A stretch of DNA of 64,000 nucleotides from Lichtheimia corymbifera B2541 (Eukaryota; Mucoromycota; Mucoromycetes; Mucorales; Lichtheimiaceae). A program made the translations under genes and the position numbers. Below, one piece after another: positions 22,611 to 33,918 of this stretch. Position 1 is the stretch's first letter. Each line of letters opens with the position of its first letter. The notes beneath the pieces are model-generated. The model ran no database searches. It was not told the DNA's origin and saw only the letters and a program-made list of their open reading frames with translations. The DNA is taken from assembly GCA_000697475.1 (NCBI GenBank), contig JNEU01001057.1, positions 1 to 64,000 of the forward strand, in the 5' to 3' direction.

Positions 22611-23927
22611 CTATTGGACTACATGCAATGATGGGGTTGTTGTTGTTGTTGTTGTTGCATAGAAATAAGAAGTACGTTGAATTTCAGGATGATCGACAGC
22701 AGAGTACTTATTATTAGTAGCAGTAGACAGGAGTGACATCCTCATATCCTCCTTTCCTGGAGTGGCTGGACATTCGTTGTGATGGATAGATGATGATGAG
22801 GAGGAGACTGTCAAGAAGGGGGTAGCATACGCTTGGATATCGTCAAGTACAGTGGAACGAGAAAGGGCAATTTTGGTGCATGCTGGTTGCTCATAGGGAG
22901 GAAATACAGAGGATGGTGCTTTTGGTACATGCACTTGTTGTTGTCGTTGCTGTTGTTGACCCAAAAGAGTGAATGAGCGACACTGAAGAATGCGTAGGCG
23001 TAATTCAGGTAACCCAATACGACGTGCTGGATCCAAGCAGAAAATGCGTTCGAGAATAGCTTCAAGCTCATTTGATATAGAAGGAAGGATAACACGGAAA
23101 AAGCCAGGTTGGTTGGCATGGCAATAAGCGGCAAAAGAGGAGTCATTCAGGTTGGCTTGTTTCCAGGGATTGCGTCCTGTAGTAAGATTGATGAGGATGA
23201 TACCAAGGCTCCATATGTCGTTTTGTTGTGTTCCATATCCTTTGATGCGTTGGTGGTTTCTGATAAGACCGCCTTGACATTCTACTCATTTTACACGTGT
23301 AAGTAAAACGATCAAATTTAGGTTCGAGCGATCCTATATATATATAACCTTACCTGGTGAAAAGTAAAAGGATGACCCGCATCCAAATTCTGCAGATACA
23401 GCATGCGTGGTGGCAAGCCCAAAGTCAGCAAGTTTGATATGGTGCTCCGGAAACACAAGGATATTTTCAGGTTTCAAATCACGATGAGCAACATGGTGTG
23501 TATGGCAATGCTGTACAGCATCCAGCAGCTGCAGAAATATGTGGCGAATGGCACGATCATTGCCAATGATTGGATTGGATGGGTGCGTAAGTGCCTTGAA
23601 CAAGTCACCGTGAGGAGCATGCTCCAATACCAAGAATGTCCATGTCCCCATATCAACACGCTTGATGAATTTGAGAATGTTGTCATGATCTGATACCAAA
23701 CGATGGATCTCGGTTTCGTTTTGCTTATTGCTGTGAGTCAACAATTTGACGGCGTACAATTCACCGGTCTTAAGATGACGGGCTTGATACACGATACCAT
23801 ATGCACCCACACCCAGGATGGATAACAGCTTGTAGTTGTTATCGTCAATGCAAGTATTGAGGAAAGCGTGAGGATGAATAGGCTGATTATGGTGACGGTG
23901 TTGTTGCTGGTGTGTTTGTGGTGTCAT
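22611..23927 (-). CDS. Ser/Thr protein kinase, Ran1/Sks1/Vhs1-like
   Basis: Two exons (about 23350-23927 and 22611-23282) encode about 416 residues. The N-terminal tail is His/Gln-rich. The kinase domain starts near residue 33: LGVGAYGIVYQARH (glycine loop), YAVKLL (lysine), HRDLKPENIL (catalytic loop), KLADFGLATT (metal binding) and GCGSSFYFSPECQGG spanning the intron. The GCGS-FY-SPE activation segment is typical of fungal Ran1/Pat1, Sks1 and Vhs1 kinases, which regulate meiosis or glucose responses. Exon 2 gives DIWSLGIILINLTTGRNPWK. The C-terminal tail is Gln-, Ser- and Thr-rich (poly-Thr near the end) and probably disordered. Which of these roles applies cannot be told. Confidence 0.88.
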
Positions 23928-25559
23928 TATTAGGGTATAAGTGGGTTGATTATTTGTGGGTAGGTCGTTGAAGGGTATAATGTGTACAATGAGAAAGAGG
24001 ACATCTCAACCATCACATAAGCATATTTAAATGAGTCTTGAATGACCACACCGAAAAAAGGAACCATGTCCGTGTGCGATGATCATGTTTATGCTTCTCC
24101 AAGATGAGGCAAAGTTGCCGCAACCCCCTCTCTTGTGATCGACTAAACCTCTTTCTCTTCAGGTAGTCCTAAATCGTGAATAAATCATCCCTTGATTTTT
24201 ACAAGACCGGAAATCATCATTGAGTTTCTTCACTCCTTGATATCGTGCATGTATATGCGTTGTTATTCAAACACCACAGGTTTAGCTATTGATGCATGTA
24301 TCATGTTTTGGCTCTCTACAATCCCGTGACATAAGCATGCAAAATGAAGCATTACACTTGCATGCATATGCTGTGTCAAACCAGTTTTTGTAGCTTTAAC
24401 TTTACTGGTTGAGTCTTTTGAATTTGTAATCGTTGCTGCTGAGCACTAAGTGATTTGTTCAAGGAGTAGTGGGACATTTACCCCTTCGATCTATTCACAC
24501 CGCCTACTACTACTACTAGCAGACGCCCTGTTCCCCACCCCCTTGGCTCTTTTATTGCAAAAAGCTACCAAATAGCCGGCATGCTTTATTCCAACTATAG
24601 ATGTGTATATACACAGTTGCCTTTCAACATCTCGTCATCGCCATCGGTGTCGAAGAAAAAAGGAAATCCGAGCCCCCTTTCATCGCTAATACCCCTTGTC
24701 CAACATCTTAAAGTTATCGATACAAGGTGTAGCGTATCGTGAATGATTGGTAACCTTTATTCACGTCATAATCCTATTGTCGGAATTGATATATGCATAT
24801 GCTACCCTTATCTCTTATGTCCCCTTCTGACGTGCATATATTGCTTGATGATGATATACTACCAGAAATCGGACCCCAAGTCGACAGCTTGGATGAAGGA
24901 GAAAGACGCCATTGCACATAATGAACGCCTGTTACCTGATTAAACACAAATTGGAACATGATAGAATATAGACTAATAAGAACCCAATCATAGAATGGAG
25001 GAAAAGAAAGCTGACAGCTAAAAAATGCGCTATCCCCAAAAGTGCTTTCTCCCCGCCAAGAGCAGCAGTATGTACACCATAGCTGTTTTATGCAAACAAG
25101 CTCCTTGCATGTACATCATTATCCTTGGGCAATATCATTACATACTAACCAAAAGGGACCCCACCTTGATGCTCCTTAACTTGTTGTCATGACAGCTTTC
25201 CACCAACCTGATGCAACACTTGGCTATAAGTATATACGACAACAAACTTGTACATCTTAGTATCCCCTTTCCTTTGCAACATATGTTCCACTATTTATCA
25301 ACACATGGTGTGACAAGAAGATTTGTGGCATAAATGTAACATAATAACAACCTGTATTTGAGGGGAGGGGGATAAAACAAGTACGTAGTAGTAGTAGTAG
25401 TAGTATCACATGCATTACTATCAAGAACCAACACGTAAAGGAAGAAAATGCAAAAGTAGGGATGTAAGAAGCGAGAGCGAAAATAATATACAAATGCGAC
25501 AATGAGAGTGGAATAATAAAGATAGAAGAAATCAAAATAAAATATGGAGTGGATGATGA
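23928..25559. other. Long intergenic region with one orphan exon-like stretch
   Basis: About 1.6 kb without a confident gene. At 24869-24943 (plus strand), after a ctaccag acceptor, the frame KSDPKSTAWMKEKDAIAHNE then RLLPD and stop looks protein-like. No convincing upstream exon was found. A (TAG)n run lies at about 25386-25405. The remainder should hold the kinase promoter and the 3' region of the Zn2Cys6 gene. Confidence 0.35.
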
Positions 25560-28491
25560 CTACCAAAAAGTGCGTGTCCCTGGGCCTGTGCCTGCCAGGC
25601 TTGTTGCAGTCGATGCCGAGTAAGTAGTATCCGGTTGACCACCCAAGAAACCCAAGATTGCATTACTTTCTGAAGTGTTATTGTTGCCATTGGTAGTGTT
25701 ATTGCTTCCACCGCCTGAAGGAGCTGATAAATTGGCCAATTCATTGACACCTTCGTCATTGTGTATCAGATGCTGCTTGGGCATACCATGATTGGTAGGA
25801 CCAAAAGTATCTGGTTGCTGTTGTTGTTGTAATGGTGGAGGTGGAGGTGGCTGTTGTTGTTGCTGCTGATGTTGATGGATATTGTTGCTGTTGGTAGTAC
25901 TAGTTGTAGAAGGTTGGACCATAAATCTTGGCGATTGGAATTCGTGTGAAGGGATAAGTGGTTGGGATGATACGGGTTGTTGCGTAGTAACAGTGCCTTG
26001 TGCTCCCAAATAGCTGTTCCATTCATTCATATCCAGTGATATAGGTACACCCCAAAATGCTGCTCCCATTGGATCAAACTGGGGTTGAGCAGCAGACTGC
26101 GACATTGTTCCTGGTGCAGCAAATGGATCTACGGTAGGTACCATTGCAGTCGGTGATGAATTGGATGATGATGTACTATTGTATCCTCCAAGCCATGGAT
26201 ATCGTGGAAGTAAACGATCTGCAGGTGATGCATTCCATCCTGGTCCTGGTGCTGTGGATGTTGTTGTTGCTGTTTCAGGGGGAGCTTGTTGCTGTTGTTG
26301 TTGAGGTGAAGATGTCGAATAGGCAATTGATAAAGGAGGTGTATCATCTCGTTTCTTGTGATCATCTTCATATTCCAGGTTGATATCTCTGAGACCCGCC
26401 AATTCACCAAGAATGTTGCCACTTCGTGCAGCAGTCGTCCAAGTAAGCTCAATTTCATCGAGAGCTCTCATGATCTTATTGATCTTGACTTTGGCATCCA
26501 ATGACTTGTGACCATCTTCGGAGGAAGCAGCTGATTTCAAAAAGATGATACCGGCAGTAAATATGTAATACACTGTGAAGTTGGATACATATTTCAAGTG
26601 ATTCTCATTGAGCATAATATCCACAATATCCAGGATTGAGTTGGCTGCTGATGCACAAATGTTGTATGATCCAGATGATGCCTCGACCGGAATAAAAGGC
26701 CGATGGAGTAAAATCACCGTCGTATAATAGATCAAGTGCATTTGGGAAATGGGCGTTGGTGGATCGGACATAACTCCGTGGGTTGCTCCCACCAAATCAT
26801 ATTGCAAGGATGAAGGCATATTGTTGTACCAATTGGTAAGTTGCTGATTGAGTGCTGATAGTACATGATCATGATGGGTTCCTGGGGCATGATGTCGTGA
26901 CTTTGCATAGTAGATGCTCTTGAGTACATGTCCCAATATATCACATATCTTGATGAGTTGTATGAATGCATCCAATAGTCTCACAGGAGCACGTCCCACT
27001 GTTGATGCTGACTCGTCTGTCAATGGCTCATCGTCATCCACCGATGGAAAAGGTACATCACAATCACGTTCCTCAAACACGGAGGCGCGTCCAAAGTTCG
27101 CACTGAGCAGCCGATCCACGATAAAACAGCACCAAAACACCCGTTTACGACGTTCACGCTCATCCGGTTTAATATCCCAATGATCACAGTTGCGGTTGAG
27201 GCCAAGATCTTGGGCCATCCGAAACGCCTAAAAATTACCATAAAAGTGTAAATAGACTAGCCACATGGTTGCTTAGCAACAACATACCAATCCGCTATAG
27301 AGCCATGCCCTTGGAGCTCTCATTGAACCATGCTGATGGAGCGCCATAAGGAGTAATGCTTGCACTGTAGATATCCGTGGTACATCATAATAATTATCCA
27401 ATAGACATTTTGCTCGTTCAAAGTAAATGTCCCCTGCTGTATCAGCTGATCCAGGATCTGATCGTACACGTAGGTCTGGTGATACACGGGATGCCACGGC
27501 GTAAATAGCATTGAGTAATAATGGAGAAATGGCATCTGCAGGTGGATCCATGGATGAAGCAAGACGACGTTTGTAGAAAATGGGGAGAATCGGATAAAAG
27601 TGCTTAAAATAGAGGTGGATCAAGTGCGATGATAAATCCTTTGGTGGTAATTCCAGCGGATCGAGTGGTGTTGTTGAAGAAGATGGGTGCTTGTATCGAT
27701 GGCCCCACCCTGCCAAATGGAATGCACCATTCTGATACGTTCGACTGTTTTGCAGAAGATAGAATCCTGAAGACTTGCCCAAGTAACGTACTTGACCCGT
27801 TTCATCCATTGAAAGCTGACCGTTGCTATCACTGATCACTGATCCAGGACTACTGGGTTCACCCACGGTTGTTGTGTCAGGTGCATTGCCATTGGTGGGA
27901 CTTCCCATAAGTGAAGGTGAACGAGGATGTGGTGGAGGAGTAGCTGATTGTTGTTGTTGCTGCTGTTGCCACATAAAAGTGCGATTCTTGTTACGTCCGC
28001 GACCTCGGCGTACAGGGCGAGTTGTGATCTGCTCTCCATGTGGTGTCTCGAGTGGTGTATGCAGCTCAGCAAGTAATGCTTGGGATCGTGGATCATTGTT
28101 GTCTCCTGCGATATCGGCAAGCACCTGCTCTAGTTTATGTAATCGATTCTCAATGGCTTCAATGTATCCTTTGGGTGGTCCACGCTAGAGTAAAATTGCT
28201 TAGTGATCTCTCTCTCTCTCTCTCGTTCCTTTTATCGGCCCGTCTGTAGCCACTCACCTTTTTGGTCGTGTCCCTGTAGGTACACTCAAGGTTGAATGCC
28301 TGACAATTACTGCACACAGGTACAAGACCATCGCACTTGATTTTCTTTCGTCGACACAGATCACTATCCAGAGTCCTCAATGAGTAAGCTGACATATATG
28401 CTGCGTTCTAAAACGACACCTACCACGCTCGACTGACTCGTTGCCGCTTTAAATTAGCATCGTCGCCGGCATCACCGCTCGTCAAGTCCAT
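25560..28491 (-). CDS. Zn2Cys6 fungal-specific transcription factor
   Basis: Four exons encode about 910 residues. Exon 1 (about 28426-28491, MDLTSGDAGDDANLKRQRVS) joins exon 2 to give RACDLCRRKKIKCDGLVPVC then SNCQAFNLECTY, a complete C-x2-C-x6-C-x6-C-x2-C-x6-C binuclear zinc cluster for DNA binding. A linker and heptad-like region (ENRLHKLEQVLADI) follows. The fungal transcription factor domain spans roughly residues 180-560: LIHLYFKHFYPILPIFYKRR, LLLMALHQHGSMRAPRAWLY and WCCFIVDRLLSANFGRASVF. The C-terminal 300 residues are Gln/Pro/Ser/Asn-rich with poly-Gln and poly-Pro runs, a likely activation region. The target pathway is unknown. The Met at 28491 is set by the need to complete the first zinc cysteine across intron 1. 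Confidence 0.9.
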
Positions 28492-29445
28492 GGCCGAATA
28501 GTGAGGGGAGGAGTGTTGTACACTGTAGGTTCACAAAGTAGTTTGTTTGGTAAAGAAAAGGAAAAGAGAGGGAAAGAGAGAGAGGAAGGAAGAAAGAGTG
28601 CAGAAATCAAAACGGAGTTGTTGGTCTACACTCACCACACACCACACGTACACACACGCACACACACACATATCCATACACAATCTACAAAGAACTTTAC
28701 AACACACATCTCCGGCTAAGAATAGCAGATAATACGGTTACACAGGATCATTTTGCTCTTTGTATCGGCAGCGACCGATCGTTTTCATTGATTGCATTAG
28801 ATACAAGATGTTCATCGACTAAAACAAATCATTTGGTATCTGTAGTAATGTTAAATGTAGCATTTCCATTTTTCAAGATGTTTCGAATAGTAGCCCACCA
28901 TGCAATGGCTATTACAAATACCGCCCCTTTCACCCCACTTGTAGTAATGGATGCACTCGTCATCCTTCATCATCATCATTATCCATTGCTTATCATATAT
29001 AATCGATTCAATGCTAGTAAATTATTCATCATGGACATGTAAAACCATTTTATAATCGGCACTTGCCGGAAGGACCGGAGCTAATGTGCTTTTATATAAC
29101 TCGCATTGCGGACTCTCGCTCTCTCTCCCCTAAGCACAGGTTTCTAAAGGGTTCTCTCTTTCCCGTGCATTCGGTAATCACCCCGCTTTGTGACACCGAC
29201 ACATGCTGTCCCTCAGCAATTTCTATTACCAAACAAAGGCAAATAATCTAAAACGAGTTGCCAAATTGTGCGACTTGTCCCAATTAGTGTACCCATCAAG
29301 GGCTTTTGAGACGAACCAAGCGTTTATATATATTGCTTTTTCTGATCTGGTATACATGAGAGGTGTAGAAAGTGATTAAGGGGAAAGGAACACAAGGATA
29401 TAATCTGTACAGGGTGTGTGTATGTCGTCATTGTTTTGTACAATT
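28492..29445. other. Intergenic region with simple repeats
   Basis: Upstream of the Zn2Cys6 gene and 3' of the presenilin gene. A GA-rich tract (28556-28605) and a CA-rich microsatellite (about 28630-28680) are visible. No gene supported. Confidence 0.5.
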
Positions 29446-31684
29446 CTAAAGCCCCACCATGCCAAAGACACAAAGAGCACCAATGTATGGAACAAGCACC
29501 GTTTTGGCCACAAAGTAAAAAAGAATACCAAATGCAATGGAAATCGGAAGTGCTGGAAGAGCCTTCTTGTAGATGGCTAATAAAAAGATCGTGGTCGTCA
29601 AGCCCATTAGGACTGCAATTGTGCAGCATACCGTGGTGATCCAGTCATACAGCGCTATTTTTTTTGGTGTGTGGGTGTTCCAGAATCAGTTTCATTTTCC
29701 TTGGCATTTGTACTATAAACATACCTGCTCGTGCAATAAGCACACTATAGAATACAAAATCTCCTAATCCAAGCTTTAGACCGCTTCTTTCAGCTAAACA
29801 TGAGCTCAATGATTAATATTCCTGATGATCATTCAAGTTGAACAAGTACACATACCATCTTCTTCATCACGATTCTCGTTATTGGGGGATGTTTCATGCC
29901 TTGATGCAATGGTGGTGCTATTAGAATTACTGTTTCGACGTTCATGTTCTCCACGTTCTGGTATATCGGATGATGATGATGATGCAGTATGATCTCGTCG
30001 TGAGTTAACATGAGCAGTGGTAGTAGTGGCTGTTGTTGTTGTTGTAGCTGGTGCAGCTGCATGAGCGTTGAGAGGGACAATTGAGGAGGTTGATGCGTCA
30101 TAATCGGTATTAGTGTTGATGGAAGTGCTGATTGTTTGGATCGAAGTTTGTGTTTCAGCTCGTTTACGGCCTTCTGACATGGGATCATCATGTGGTATAG
30201 GAGCAAGCTCTTCAGCTGTTGTCATCATGAACCATACTGCATTGACCGAATAAAGAAGTGCTGGTACTTCACGTTGTTGATTCCTCGAACTCTCAATTAA
30301 TAACCGCAGTGGACCAAATGGACATAGTACAGCAATCAAATCTGTGACAATAGATACCATCTTAGCATCCTGATATGAATCCAGTGGGCATTACACTTAC
30401 CCCACACGGCCAATAATCCCAATAGAATCCATGTCGTCCATTCTTCCAATCCAGTCAAAGAAAATGCCTTTGAATCAATCATGATCAGCGATCTCTTTTC
30501 TAGAGCAAAACCCGAAAAATGCGACTTACCATAAGTGAGCTCATGATTGTCAGATAACCTTGTTGAAGCCAAAGAGGACCTTTCCAAAAGATCGACACCA
30601 ACCCAACGACTGCAAAGTTCCATAGGGCAAAAACCATGGTGATGTAATCCATTGGTATGAAGAACACCTCGATCAGATTGCTATGAATGCACATTAATTG
30701 GCTACATCCACCCCTATAATTTTGCTCTCCTTGGCCAGTGCACTTACAGTAACAGGAGATACGACATGAAGCCAAGCAGCATAAGAACGACAATCATGAA
30801 GAATCCAACAAGCACCTTCATCCATCCTTTTCGAAAGAGGACCACAATGACGACGGTCACCACGATGATTTGCCCGATAATGATCAATGCGTTTGTCAAT
30901 GATCCAACAATAGGTGATTGATTGCCTCCACCATCGCTACCGCCTTCTCCGCCACTGTTGCCATCAGCACCGCTATCGTCGTTTCCACCACTTGAAAAGG
31001 CAATGTAGCCTGGTCGACTTGGACTAGGTCTCGTTAGTTTTGTACAACCATCGACCACCTCCTTTGTCCTCTTGCTTACCTGTAATCACTCCCTCCACTG
31101 AATGCAACCTTGACCCAAAAGATACTGAGAATGATACATGCTACCACTGGCTTGATAATAAAATAGATTTGTTGCATGTAAAACTTGAGATCATCAGCGA
31201 ATTCTTCTTCTTCATCATCGTGATTGCCGTCTCGGTGATTGCTGTCGGTATCAGAATCGACGGCGATAGTAGTGCCTGTATTGTTGAGATCTTCCAATGC
31301 AATATCCCCTGAACCCATTTGAGCTTGTGATTCTGTTTTTTAGAATGAATTACAAAAAAGCTGTGGATGATGATGATGATGATGGATGTTATATGTACCT
31401 CGTTGAGCAGCAGGTTCAGCTTGTCGTGTTCTTCTAGCAGCCTTGGTAGCCTCGCAGTCTTTATAATGTCTCAATTTCCAATCGATTTTTTGACAGTCGA
31501 CCGAGCAATAGCGTGGGCCAGCAAGACCACATGATGAGCACATGAACGTGGCCGAGTTGTTGCAATGAGTGCATTCCATGTCGATGGTGACGGGCGGGGT
31601 TGTGGTTGTTGTGTTGGTTGGTGCTACCGTTGTCTCATCATCCGTGTCGCCATTATGTAGGGAGGACGGCGAGCTTCTAGTCAT
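29446..31684 (-). CDS. MYND zinc finger fused to presenilin (intramembrane aspartyl protease)
   Basis: About eight exons encode roughly 600 residues. Exon 1 (residues 1-96) holds a MYND finger near residues 37-79: CTHC, then CSSC, then YCSVDCQKIDWKLRHYKDC. An intron (gtacat..aaacag) joins it in frame to an acidic loop (HDDEEEEFADDLKFYMQQIY) and transmembrane segments. Presenilin landmarks are MDYITMVFALWNFAVVGLVS, WKGPLWLQQGYLTI, AVWDLIAVLCPFGPLRLL with the first catalytic Asp, GLKLGLGDFVFYSVLIARA with the second Asp, and KKALPALPIS, the PALP motif. A long Ser/Thr/Ala-rich loop separates the two Asp helices, as in all presenilins. The protein is the likely catalytic subunit of gamma-secretase, acting in ER/endosomal membranes. 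The MYND fusion is unusual to my knowledge. The first Asp motif reads WD rather than the common YD. Confidence 0.9.
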
Positions 31685-32365
31685 CGAGAGTCGCTAATGC
31701 GTTCAACTGCAATGCGTCGCTCAATTCGATAAAAGGGGGGGAGGAGAAGCAAAAGAAAGAAAAAGTGCAAGAGAAAGGAAGGGAATGGGAATAAAGAACG
31801 ACGATGCCGGAGAAAAAAAGGTAGTAAAAAGAGAACAAAGATAATAGGCTTGGCTGTCGAAAGAGGAAAAGAAACCAAGGTGAATAAAGCGTCTTTGTCG
31901 TACACGCTGTCGTTATTATTGGTGTCACACAAAACAGTCGGTGCACTTAATATGCGTGCCTATACATGCATGTAGTATGAATATATTACCTTTCTTTCCT
32001 ATTATCTGGACCACCATGCATCACATGTGGTAGTAATCTTCTTTTTATGCATACCATTATCCCATTCCCCAACACTCTCAGGCCCCTCACAATACCCATT
32101 CCCATCATCAGCCAACATAAAAGACCTATGATAAATGGTGATTGTTGTTTATAGTAAGTAACATGTAGGACGGTGTCTAAAGATGTTTGAGTGATCGGGT
32201 TGAGCATGTACATGAATAATAAAGGGAACAAGAAAGAAACAAATACAAAAAGCGATACATCTATGATACAGAAACACATTGCAGTGGATGAGATAAGGAT
32301 ATAAGTGTGTTTGTGAATGTTGAATGGGATGATGTATGAGTATACTGGGTATGTGTGGAGATGAA
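31685..32365. other. Intergenic, no gene seen
   Basis: Presenilin promoter with a pyrimidine-rich minus strand (31740-31850), and the 3' region of the Hal-type kinase. No extra coding frame is convincing. Confidence 0.45.
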
Positions 32366-33918
32366 TTATGAATGTTTCTTGTTAGCCTTGTCAGCACTGC
32401 CTGATGATGTCGTCGATTCATCCTGATCTTGCTTTTGAGCATCGAGAACAATGACATTATCAGCTGAAGGAGCTGCGTTGAAAAGATGATGCATATGTCC
32501 ACTGGCGTGCTCATTGTGTTGACACATGGCGATACTGCTGACCCAAGGGTCGGCAAGGACTTCATCGATGGTGCATCGCTTGGCAGGATCGGTTTCGAGC
32601 ATGCGTGTGATGATATTATGAGATTCTCGGGGAAGTAGCTTCATGAGACGTTGAGGTCCATGGTTGATGAAATGATTAAATGTCTTGTCCTCTTTGAGTG
32701 GGATCTTCCAAGGAAAGCGACGGCTTGTCATGCAAATGAAAATGATGGCACACGACCAAACATCTGCTGCTGCTGGCATATATTCACCTTCATATTGCTC
32801 AGGAGCAATGTAAGGGTCAGAGCCACACACGCCCTTGCAGCGTCTTGTTTTCTTGTCGAATGGGTACTTGTAGACCACTGAGCAACCAAAGTCGATAAGC
32901 TTGACAATGCCACGATCATCAAGCATCATGTTATCCAGCTTGAGGTCACGGTGTGCAAGGCCCATAGAGTGAAGATATTGAACACCATGCAGCATTTGGC
33001 GCCAGCAGCACGCAATTTCTTCACGTGACATTTGACCACTCATGACAACGTTGAACAGGTCGTTGGGTGCATATTCCATGATTTCATAGAATGCTGAACC
33101 TTCTTGTACCATATCGATGGTTTCGATAATATTCGGATGATGTAAAGTGGACCCAACACAAAACTCGGCAGTGACCTTTTTGACATAGTCCTTTTCTTTT
33201 TCATGGGGTTGGCGTTTACGGAATTGCTTGACGGCAAATGTTTTACCATCGGTGCTGCGGCGGATGACTCTCACGGATCCTCCAGCTCCCTTGCCGACAA
33301 ATCGTCCTACATGAATGATAAAATTTCAGTCAGCAAACGTGCAACATGACGGGATCTCGCGGCATTATTTATCCGCGCAATGTAAAACGTACCCCACTTG
33401 CCATATCGGGCTTCAATGTCCTTGTTGAAGGCATTGGCAAAACTCAATGACCGGCCACTGCTACTCGTGCTGCTTCGAATACTTCCATTGCTGCTTACAG
33501 ACGAGGTGTTTTCCTTTTTGAAGAATCGCTTAAGCCCATGCAACAAGCCACTACGTTTTGCAGGTCGATGGAAATGGGTTTGCTTGTACTTGTTATTGTA
33601 TACAGGCTTCTTGAATTTGAATTGGGATGAGAGACGACCAGACGTTGTGCTCAAATCTGCTGTAGAATCAACTACTTGTTGCTCTTCTCGCTCATCACTG
33701 ACAATGGTCGTAGGAGTGCGCACATTGGAAATGGTTTCATCATCACTCGTAGCATCATCATCCATCACTGGTGGCGTGCCTGGGATTGATAGTGTCATGA
33801 TGCTGGTGGCGCGCTTCTTTTTCTGAAGGATCTTGGCAGGAGATTCGAAATCGGCATCGTTAAAGTGTTGTGGTGTGGGCAGTGTGGCAAACGTTGTGGT
33901 AGCAGTAGTCGATCCCAT
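32366..33918 (-). CDS. Ser/Thr protein kinase of the Hal4/Hal5/Oca2 type
   Basis: Two exons encode about 490 residues. The N-terminal 170 residues are Ser/Thr-rich and basic ([20 protein letters not shown]), likely regulatory. The kinase domain begins [17 protein letters not shown] across the intron, with FAVKQFRKR (lysine), [11 protein letters not shown] (catalytic loop), [10 protein letters not shown] (metal binding) and [17 protein letters not shown] (activation segment and APE). [20 protein letters not shown] and a C-terminal [15 protein letters not shown] complete it. The order and the GSDPY-APE segment match fungal Hal4/Sat4, Hal5 and Npr1-like kinases, which control potassium transporters and permease turnover at the plasma membrane. 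Met 33918 gives [10 protein letters not shown]; an in-frame Met at 33957 adds 13 residues. The precise member cannot be told. Confidence 0.85.

Noticed and set aside
23310..23335. ggttcgagcgatcc resembling a tRNA T-arm
   Set aside because: It lies in the kinase intron and no cloverleaf could be built around it.
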